Source: Ignavibacteria bacterium UBA6906
Lineage (GTDB): Bacteria > Bacteroidota > Ignavibacteria > UBA10030 > UBA6906
Assembly: GCA_002451155.1 (NCBI GenBank)
Contig: DKBG01000242.1
Location: forward strand, 20,499 to 28,158
DNA length: 7,660 nt
Reading direction: 5' to 3'
Part shown: positions 1-5,508 of the stretch, piece after piece
Numbering within the stretch: the stretch's first letter is position 1
How the letters are laid out: each line of letters starts with the position of its first letter
The notes under the pieces: generated by a model
Databases searched by the model: none
The model's input: the letters and a program-made list of their open reading frames with translations, nothing else
What the model was told of the DNA's origin: nothing
Made by a program: the position numbers and the translations under genes

Positions 1-1
1 C

Positions 2-61
2 CGCTGTGTGAGGACAAGTCCCGGGAGCATGGCCGAGCGGGTCGGCTCCCGGGGGATGTGA
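2..61 (+). CDS. Possible 3' end of an upstream gene (partial, unidentified)
   Basis: A frame open from the left edge runs 19 codons and stops with TGA at 59-61. That stop overlaps the GTG start of the rhomboid gene (58-60) by four bases, the arrangement typical of translationally coupled genes. The visible C-terminus ends in Met-Ala-Glu-Arg-Val-Gly-Ser-Arg-Gly-Met and is not recognisable. Caution is needed. A start codon followed by A always creates such an overlap, and the other plus-strand starts here (994 and 2473) show the same pattern with frames I judge non-coding. The rhomboid's own frame is also open to the left edge, so the two readings compete. Confidence 0.25.
   Translation, partial: RCVRTSPGSMAERVGSRGM
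20..53 (+). repeat. GC-rich inverted repeat (hairpin) just upstream of the rhomboid start
   Basis: A perfect 9-base inverted repeat pairs CCCGGGAGC (20-28) with GCTCCCGGG (45-53). A second, partly overlapping pair lies inside it: GCCGA (32-36) with TCGGC (42-46). RNA could therefore fold into one long, bulged, very GC-rich hairpin that ends four bases before the GTG at 58. No T-run follows, so it is not a standard intrinsic terminator. It may limit ribosome access to the rhomboid start, or simply be structure within the end of an upstream gene. Confidence 0.4.
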
Positions 62-699
62 AACATCGATCCACAGATCTCCGCGAAAAGCAAATGGTCA
101 CAATTCTGTTGATCCTTCTGAATGTCATAATCTCGATGATGGCGTTCGCGGCATTCAGACAGCAGCACAACCCTGAACGGTTTCTGTATATCCCGGCGGA
201 GGTTGCGGCCGGCCGGAATCTCGTTGGGCTGGTTCTCTCACACTTCTCCCACGCCGATATTGGCCACCTGTTCTTCAACATGCTGACGCTCTACTTCTTT
301 GCCCCTGTCGTCGAACAGACGCTTGGATCCCTGAACCTCCTTCTTATCTACACGCTGTCCGGAGCGGCCGCGTCTCTGCTCACATTCGTTTTCCACAGGG
401 CGAACCCGCGCTACCGAGCCCTGGGTGCAAGCGGCTCCGTGTCCGGCGTCGTTTTCTCCTCCATTGTCGTGTATCCGCAGATGAGCCTCTATCTCTTCTT
501 TATGCCGGTGCCCATCCCCGGGCCGATATTCGCGCTCGGGTACATCGCCGTTTCGATCTATATGGCGAAACGACAATTTGGGAACATCGGGCATGAAGCC
601 CATATCGGGGGCGCACTGGCCGGATTGGTCCTGGGTGGAGCGCTCGCCCCTTCCGGGTTTGGTCCGCTGCTGCAGAGTTTTCTGGACCTGATCCCGTAA
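58..699 (+). CDS. Rhomboid family intramembrane serine protease
   Basis: This is a polytopic inner-membrane protease of 213 residues, the usual size for a compact six-helix bacterial rhomboid. Rhomboids cut substrate proteins within or near their transmembrane segments using a Ser-His dyad. The catalytic serine is Ser125 in GASGS (123-127), the catalytic histidine is His182 in HEAHIGG (179-185), and His70 and Asn74 in HLFFN (70-74) match the oxyanion-stabilising His/Asn of the second helix. Hydrophobic helices lie near residues 14-33, 68-84, 92-112, 126-148, 153-170 and 183-203. The Trp-Arg loop motif of E. coli GlpG is not conserved; a Gly-Arg occurs near residues 52-53. The start is GTG at 58. 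The frame is open to the left edge, and an ATG at 94 would still leave the first helix intact, so the N-terminus is uncertain. Substrates cannot be predicted. Family assignment is secure from the motifs. Confidence 0.93.
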   Translation: MKHRSTDLREKQMVTILLILLNVIISMMAFAAFRQQHNPERFLYIPAEVAAGRNLVGLVLSHFSHADIGHLFFNMLTLYFFAPVVEQTLGSLNLLLIYTLSGAAASLLTFVFHRANPRYRALGASGSVSGVVFSSIVVYPQMSLYLFFMPVPIPGPIFALGYIAVSIYMAKRQFGNIGHEAHIGGALAGLVLGGALAPSGFGPLLQSFLDLIP

Positions 700-713
700 C
701 GGGGCTGTCCCGT
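698..713 (+). terminator. Weak hairpin at the end of the rhomboid gene
   Basis: Immediately at the stop codon, ACGGG (699-703) can pair with CCCGT (709-713) around a five-base loop. The stem is short and no T-tract follows, so intrinsic termination here is doubtful. It is the only terminator-like structure close to the end of the rhomboid gene. Confidence 0.15.
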
Positions 714-993
714 GCGCCGAACAGCACCTGCAAGGGCAGTCGGATCACATGCCATGCCTCCCGAGACAATATTGCATTCCACTTCAATTCTCTCTATTGT
801 TCAAAGAATTGACACGGTCTTCCTGTTCTTATTCGCCCAGGGCAAACGGAATAGGGGGTACCTCCCCTCCTCAGAACTGCACCGTCACACTCTGGCGCAG
901 CAGGGTGTGGTCGGATGGAGCCCTCCCAGGATCATCGGCCGCGACACGACTGCCTCCGGGGCACATTTCAATGAACGAAGGTGACAATCTATC
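700..993. other. Gene-free leader between rhomboid and the DUF3943 gene
   Basis: This stretch of about 294 bases holds no convincing gene. Two short plus-strand frames (712-984 and 749-997) encode compositions unlike neighbouring proteins, with many Cys, Arg, Ser and Pro codons and rare codons such as AGA, CTA and ATA. Visible elements are a TTGACA at 809-814, a GC-rich pairing of AGGGG (853-857) with CCCCT (864-868) around a GGTACC palindrome, and a Shine-Dalgarno sequence at 978-984. On the minus strand a short frame ending at 871 resembles the tail of an outer-membrane protein. The length leaves room for a promoter and leader RNA for the envelope-gene pair downstream. Confidence 0.5.
809..835 (+). 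promoter_or_regulatory. Candidate sigma-70-type promoter for the DUF3943 operon
   Basis: A perfect consensus -35 hexamer TTGACA lies at 809-814. The best -10-like hexamer downstream is TATTCG at 830-835, with a short 15-base spacer and a poor match, so the promoter is uncertain. A second weak pair just upstream is TTGCAT (772-777) and TATTGT (795-800), spaced 17 bases. Either would place a transcript start about 150-190 bases before the gene at 994. Confidence 0.22.
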
Positions 994-2400
994 ATGAGAC
1001 GAATTGCCGCAGCGCTCGTTTTGCTCCTACTCTCGCAGACCGGTCTTGCACAGTTCGACCTGAACGCTCAGTCAGAGCTTGATACTGGCTTTGTGGCCAA
1101 CCAGGCACTGGTTGACAGCCTGAACCCGCGGAAATCGCTCCTGATTCCAGTCGGCGAAGCGATCGGGATGAACCTGACTCTTGGCGCTTTCAATGCCTAT
1201 GTCACGAACAGTGTATTTGCCAGAATCAGTTTCAAGACCATCGGCGAGAATTTCAAGTCGGGCTGGGCGACGGACGCAGACGGACTGGTGACGAACATGT
1301 TTGCCCATCCCTTTCACGGCTCAATCTACTACAACTTCGCACGCTCAAGCGGCTACAACTATTTTGCCTCGCTCGGCGTCGCGGCGATAGGCAGCTGGCA
1401 GTGGGAATACTTCATGGAGAATGAGCACCCCGCCCTCAATGACTGGGTCATGACCTCGGTCGGAGGCTCGCTTATCGGCGAGTCGTTCTATCGCCTCTCC
1501 AACCTGATCCTGGATGAAAGCGCAGAGGGGAGTGAGCGGGTGTGGCGTGAAATAGGCGCTGGCGTGTTCAACCCCGGCCGACTGATTAACCGCCTGTTCT
1601 ATGGACGGACCGCCCGGGTGACGAGCGCCAGGCTGTATGACACCGCTCCCAGCGCAGGTCTTCTCGCCTTTGGGATGAACAACGTTGCTGAGGGGACGAA
1701 TCTGAAGAGCGGGGAAAAGAACGGAATGATGACGTTTGAGTATACGTATGGCCGGCTGTTCGAGAAGCACAGCTTCAAACCGATGGATTTCTTCCGCCTG
1801 TATGCCGCAGTCAACTTTTCGAAGCAACCGGGACTCGGACAACTTCGGCTCTACGGGATCATCTACGGCAAGAACACGTCGACGGGTGGCAAGAACAGGT
1901 TCCTCTGGGGTGTGTTTCAACACTTTGACTACCTGGAGAACAACATCTATCAGATCGGGGGCACGGCGGTCGGGCTGGGAATCGGATACCGAACGTCACC
2001 TGACGCGCCGGTCGTGTTTGCCGGGACCATGCATGGCTCGGTCCTCCTTATGGGTGCCGCGAATTCCAATTACGCGCCGGACTACAAAGTCGGATTCCTC
2101 GATTCTGCCAGGACATACAATATGGGGCCGGGTGCCCAGGGAAAGCTCGATGCGGCTCTCCTCTGGTCCTGGGGATCGTTCAATGTCGGGTACACCTTCT
2201 GGTGGATTCATACTTGGGATGGGGCGCCCGGCGATGAGCTCATCGGGATGTGGACTCCAAGGCTTCGATTCAAGGTCTATGGCCCCTGGTCGATCGGGCT
2301 GGAATATCTGCTCTATCACCGCGAGGGGAAATACAAACTGTTTCCGAATGTCTCAGCCCGGAACAATGAACAACGGCTTTCAATCGGATACGCGTTCTAA
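994..2400 (+). CDS. DUF3943 domain outer-membrane beta-barrel protein
   Basis: This 468-residue exported protein has a signal peptide (Arg-Arg, then a hydrophobic core at about 4-13) probably cleaved after Ala19-Gln20. The DUF3943 signature occupies about residues 88-170: Trp91 and nearby Asp residues, then TNMFAHPFHGS (100-110), NFARSSGY (114-121), GSWQWEY (133-139), then Glu-x-x-Pro-x-x-x-Asp and a Gly-Glu-Ser ahead of an Arg-Leu-Ser. The rest is rich in alternating polar/hydrophobic and aromatic strands, and the chain ends in RLSIGYAF, whose terminal Phe fits a BAM-recognised beta-signal. I therefore infer an outer-membrane beta-barrel; the biochemical role of the family is unknown to me. 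The ATG at 994 is well supported by AAGGTGA at 978-984, nine bases upstream. A second exported barrel protein follows after 72 bases on the same strand, suggesting an operon. Confidence 0.85.
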   Translation: MRRIAAALVLLLLSQTGLAQFDLNAQSELDTGFVANQALVDSLNPRKSLLIPVGEAIGMNLTLGAFNAYVTNSVFARISFKTIGENFKSGWATDADGLVTNMFAHPFHGSIYYNFARSSGYNYFASLGVAAIGSWQWEYFMENEHPALNDWVMTSVGGSLIGESFYRLSNLILDESAEGSERVWREIGAGVFNPGRLINRLFYGRTARVTSARLYDTAPSAGLLAFGMNNVAEGTNLKSGEKNGMMTFEYTYGRLFEKHSFKPMDFFRLYAAVNFSKQPGLGQLRLYGIIYGKNTSTGGKNRFLWGVFQHFDYLENNIYQIGGTAVGLGIGYRTSPDAPVVFAGTMHGSVLLMGAANSNYAPDYKVGFLDSARTYNMGPGAQGKLDAALLWSWGSFNVGYTFWWIHTWDGAPGDELIGMWTPRLRFKVYGPWSIGLEYLLYHREGKYKLFPNVSARNNEQRLSIGYAF

Positions 2401-2472
2401 TTTCCCGCGTCGAACCGGAAAGATGAAGACGAGAGAGTATTCTGTCGGTCGCAAATATCTGGAGAACGTGGC

Positions 2473-3057
2473 ATGAAAATTTTGTCTGTCTTCCTCATTC
2501 TTTTCCTTTGCCCGTCTCTCCTGCCCGCCCAGTATGCGGCGGAATCGGAGAACGTATGTCAATCCTACCTGACCATTCAGGGGTTCGGGATCAACAGTCT
2601 TGGCAATTTCAAGGAAGACTGGAAAGATGGCGCGGGGGGATACGTCGGGTACGGCCTGATCTATCCGTCGCACTGGGGCCTGACATTTCAGACCGGATAC
2701 ATCACGTTCAAGGAGAACGCTGAGGCGAACCTCGGCACAGATCCATCGTTCACGATCATCCCGATAATGGCAGGTGGCCGGTACTACATCCTGCTCGATC
2801 GCGTGCGCCCCTTTCTCACTGCCATGTCAGGGTTCAACCTGGTCAGTGAAAAAAGCACAAGGGAAGGCCATGCGGTCGACGAGTTCCTCGTCAAGCTGGG
2901 CTTTCAGATCGGCGTCGGCGTTCAGGTCGGTCTCTTCTCCAACCTCGCGGTTGAAGTGGCGGGAAAGTATAACTCACATCTCCTGAATCCCAACGTTCCG
3001 TACAATGCGACCGGCCTGGAGTATGGCGTCGCCCTCAACTGGACCTTGGGCAGGTAG
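2473..3057 (+). CDS. Small outer-membrane beta-barrel protein, function unknown
   Basis: This 194-residue protein has a clear signal peptide (Lys2, hydrophobic core about 4-17) likely cleaved after Ala19-Gln20, giving a mature protein of about 174 residues. The mature part has the pattern of a small, roughly eight-stranded barrel of the OmpA-like 'beta-barrel domain' type: glycine-rich amphipathic strands such as GGYVGYGLIY (55-64), WGLTFQTGYI (68-77), an Arg-Pro-Phe-Leu turn typical of these barrels (112-115), KLGFQIGVGVQVGLF (141-155) and a final LEYGVALNW (182-190). It ends in Leu-Gly-Arg rather than an aromatic residue, so the C-terminal beta-signal is imperfect. GGAG at 2461-2464, eight bases before the ATG, supports the start. 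It probably shares a transcript with the DUF3943 gene upstream and may act in the same envelope process. I cannot name a specific family or substrate. Confidence 0.72.
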   Translation: MKILSVFLILFLCPSLLPAQYAAESENVCQSYLTIQGFGINSLGNFKEDWKDGAGGYVGYGLIYPSHWGLTFQTGYITFKENAEANLGTDPSFTIIPIMAGGRYYILLDRVRPFLTAMSGFNLVSEKSTREGHAVDEFLVKLGFQIGVGVQVGLFSNLAVEVAGKYNSHLLNPNVPYNATGLEYGVALNWTLGR

Positions 3058-3108
3058 GGAAACCCGCAGGACAATCGCGCGACGCACACGAGCGCTCACC
3101 TTCGCCAG
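3058..3108. other. Short convergent intergenic gap
   Basis: Two operons converge here with only 51 bases between stop codons. The gap contains a perfect 8-base palindrome GAGCGCTC (3090-3097) but no stem followed by a T-run on either strand. If transcription ends here it is by a factor-dependent route or by structure I cannot recognise; otherwise the two transcripts overlap. Confidence 0.45.
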
Positions 3109-5415
3109 TCACCTCGCGACACGCTCATGCCAGTAGCGTACCTTGTTGGTGCCGGCTCCATCCGGGCTTCCGTCGAACCGCAGGCCTGACAGCGTCGGCA
3201 TCTGTTCATGAAGCGTCTTGTCCTTGTACCTGATTGCGACACCGCCTACCATCGTGTAGTCGATGGTTGCTGAGTCCTGGACGACGAAGAGGTTGTAGCC
3301 GTCGGTCTCGTAATCACCGTACGCCACCTTTCCCGATTCGTACGTGTACATCGGACGGACCCAGTCCTGCACCAGTTCCTTCTGCAGGTCAAGCTTCGCC
3401 CCGATGATGTACGACCTTCCTCCTGATGTGATTTCCACTCCGACCGCCGCCGGATACTCCTTCATGTCGAGCATCCTCACGCTCCTTATCAACGATTCCG
3501 GGTCCGTCTTCTCTCCATGGGGGATAAGGACGGTCACAAAGGCCTGCAGGTCATTCAGGTATCCGTGCCGCCCGATGAGCTGGTAAATCGCCTTTTCCTC
3601 CTGCCAGTACCGGGATTGCACTTCGACTCCTTCCTGGAGCTGCGCCCTGACAGGGAAGTGGATGAGAAGACGTTCCCCGCCCTTGATCTTCTCGGCGCGG
3701 AGGGAATCGTACGCCGTGTCATACCATCCGGGACCCGACCGGTCTATCCGCTGCGTGTGCCAGAAGTTTGCCATCGTGAGGTAGCCTGGTTTCGTGTACC
3801 GGACAACGTCAAAAACTACAAACCAGTCCAGCTCCTTTACATAATTGACGATCCGGTCTGCCTCGTATCCGAGGTGGTCGTCGATGATGCGGGTCCGGCT
3901 CATGTCATAGTGATCGAGCGTGAGGAAGTCGATTTTCTGGGTCCTGACCTGACGGTACGCGCCGGAGTTCCTGAAGAAATCGAGCATGGTTTGACCTTCA
4001 ACCGCGGCGCGCCCCGGCGAGGCAAACCGGTACTCGCCTTTCTTCTGTCCGAGCGCGATCTTGCCGTCGCGCACGGCGAGCCGGTTGTGAAAATAGTCGG
4101 CGCGAAACGCCCCGTATGGCCCGCTCGGCATGAAGTCACGGTATCCCCCATCGTGGAGAAGGATGGACCCGTTCTTCATCAGCAGCGCGATGCTGTTCTC
4201 ATCGGAGTGGCCGTGGTGCATCTTTTCCTCTTCCACCGGAATGCTGTTCCGGAGGTTTTCGCGGGGCAGCCATCCGCCGTCTCCCTCGTCGCGGTAATTA
4301 TAGAGCATGTAGGTACTTTCTCCTGCCCAGCCGTTCCGGAACACGACTTTCTTGCCCACGACATCCTCCAGCACCTGCTGGGATCCGCCCTCTGGTTGAC
4401 GCGATGGGATGTCAAAATTTGCCCACCGGGCAGCGTCCGTAAGTATTAGTCCGAGAAAGATATTCTTACGCTCCGGTTGGGGGTCCAGGTATTTTCTGAA
4501 CGCCTGTTCGGCAGCCCAGCGGAGACGGCCGTCGCGGTATACCGACGCGCCTTTCTCAAAAAAGGGAACCATCCGATCCCACCCTCCGCCCCAGTTCGCG
4601 TCGCCGAAGTCCGGAATGATTCCTGCGGGGCATATGAGGGCAAGGAAATAGTCAAAATAGTAATGCATGACAGGAGTACTGTAAAGACTCTCATCTCCGC
4701 GTGCGTCGCTCGCGTAGCCGAGAAGGGAATAGAGCCAGATGCCGTGATAGCCGGTCGCGTCTTCGATTTCCCATTGACCCCAGCTGTCATCCGCGATCGA
4801 AGCTGCCATCATCGCCCATGTACCGCTCCGTGGATGGTCGGGCAACAGACGGGCCGCATACGCGAGGCATTCCGCCCTCAACATCGCCCGATTCATCGGA
4901 CCCCACTCCTGGAAATCGATAACGAAATCGGCGCTCTCTGCGATGTTCTGTTCGATGGTCCGCTTTTCTTCTGCGGAGAGATTGCCATGCCGTTTCACGA
5001 TATCGTACGCGCGAAGATATTTGGGGAAAGTGAAGATGTTGGGAACGGCCGGGAGACCCCGCGCGTATTCAGGTCTTGTCCTTGCGAAATCCGCCGGATA
5101 GGCTTTCTTGTATTCAGCATACGGCAGGAGAAGGCTCTTTGCCCGCTGAAGGTACTCCCGAACCCCCTTCAGCTCATAGAGATTTGCGTAAAGCGCGGCG
5201 AGGTAGATGTCGTTCGCCGGGGGATTGTACCCGAACACATATTCCACGTCGATACTCTTCCTCCACCGTTCGTGCTCCGCGGCCAAATTGCTCCAGCCCT
5301 GTTCAGCGGCCGCAGTGCTGTAGGAGAGATACTCCTCTTTGCTGACTCCAGCGTTGCCCCGGGAGGTGCCGCAGAGGATGATCAGCGAAAGAAATGCAAG
5401 GGTTACGGCTTTCAT
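3109..5415 (-). CDS. Secreted heparinase II/III family polysaccharide lyase
   Basis: This 768-residue exported protein is predicted to cleave uronic-acid-containing polysaccharides by beta-elimination. After a signal peptide (about 1-22), an alpha-helical toroid-like domain spans about 25-340. The heparinase II/III C-terminal beta-sheet domain (Pfam PF07940 type) begins near 345. The signature is KMHHGHSDENS (398-408) followed by LLHDGGY (419-425), the usual His-x-His-x-Asp and Asp-x-Gly-Tyr pattern. By analogy with characterised lyases of this fold, candidate catalytic residues are Asn175 (PMNRA), Tyr223 (ATGYHG) and His401 or His403. WFVVFDVV (531-538) and ANFWH (549-553) are further family-like strands. 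ATG at 5415 is preceded by GGAG on the minus strand, six bases away. The gene follows the ClC gene on the same strand after 93 bases. The substrate (heparan-like, alginate-like or another polymer) cannot be set from sequence, and no SusC/D, sulfatase or glycosidase lies adjacent in this window. Confidence 0.85.
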   Translation of the reverse strand: MKAVTLAFLSLIILCGTSRGNAGVSKEEYLSYSTAAAEQGWSNLAAEHERWRKSIDVEYVFGYNPPANDIYLAALYANLYELKGVREYLQRAKSLLLPYAEYKKAYPADFARTRPEYARGLPAVPNIFTFPKYLRAYDIVKRHGNLSAEEKRTIEQNIAESADFVIDFQEWGPMNRAMLRAECLAYAARLLPDHPRSGTWAMMAASIADDSWGQWEIEDATGYHGIWLYSLLGYASDARGDESLYSTPVMHYYFDYFLALICPAGIIPDFGDANWGGGWDRMVPFFEKGASVYRDGRLRWAAEQAFRKYLDPQPERKNIFLGLILTDAARWANFDIPSRQPEGGSQQVLEDVVGKKVVFRNGWAGESTYMLYNYRDEGDGGWLPRENLRNSIPVEEEKMHHGHSDENSIALLMKNGSILLHDGGYRDFMPSGPYGAFRADYFHNRLAVRDGKIALGQKKGEYRFASPGRAAVEGQTMLDFFRNSGAYRQVRTQKIDFLTLDHYDMSRTRIIDDHLGYEADRIVNYVKELDWFVVFDVVRYTKPGYLTMANFWHTQRIDRSGPGWYDTAYDSLRAEKIKGGERLLIHFPVRAQLQEGVEVQSRYWQEEKAIYQLIGRHGYLNDLQAFVTVLIPHGEKTDPESLIRSVRMLDMKEYPAAVGVEITSGGRSYIIGAKLDLQKELVQDWVRPMYTYESGKVAYGDYETDGYNLFVVQDSATIDYTMVGGVAIRYKDKTLHEQMPTLSGLRFDGSPDGAGTNKVRYWHERVAR

Positions 5416-5452
5416 GTGGGACTCCGGGATTTGGATTCAGGGAACGGGCGCG

Positions 5453-5471
5453 GGAGGGTGACTTGCCCTCC
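5453..5471 (-). repeat. Hairpin in the ClC-lyase intergenic gap
   Basis: GGAGGG (5453-5458) and CCCTCC (5466-5471) form a perfect six-base stem with a seven-base loop. On the minus strand it lies downstream of the ClC stop and upstream of the lyase start. No T-run follows, so it is a poor intrinsic terminator. It could be a leader hairpin or a partial transcription barrier between the two genes. Confidence 0.35.
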
Positions 5472-5508
5472 GGCGGAACTGCTACAAAATCGTGCAAGGC
5501 GAAACTGC
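5472..5508 (-). repeat. Imperfect 11-base direct repeat with 26-base period
   Basis: GGCGGAACTGC (5472-5482) and GGCGAAACTGC (5498-5508) match at 10 of 11 positions and start 26 bases apart, about two and a half helical turns. They lie between the ClC stop and the lyase start, directly beside the hairpin at 5453-5471. They could be a paired regulator site for the lyase gene; chance is also possible for a repeat this short. Confidence 0.35.

Noticed and set aside
26..110. The segment near 24-46 resembles the 5' half (acceptor and D-arm) of a serine or leucine tRNA.
   Set aside because: There is no T-arm consensus (GGTTCGA-like) or matching 3' acceptor strand within the next 60-90 bases, and the rhomboid coding sequence begins at once. 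The similarity comes from the GC-rich inverted repeat.
749..997. A plus-strand 82-codon frame whose stop overlaps the DUF3943 start as ATGA.
   Set aside because: Its composition is unlike the neighbouring proteins, rare codons are frequent and no ribosome-binding site is evident. An ATGA overlap arises whenever a start codon is followed by A.
1736..2476. A 246-codon plus-strand frame inside the DUF3943 gene.
   Set aside because: It is an out-of-frame shadow, rich in Arg, Ser and Gly with no domain pattern, whereas the DUF3943 frame has a signal peptide, family motif, ribosome-binding site and C-terminal beta-signal.
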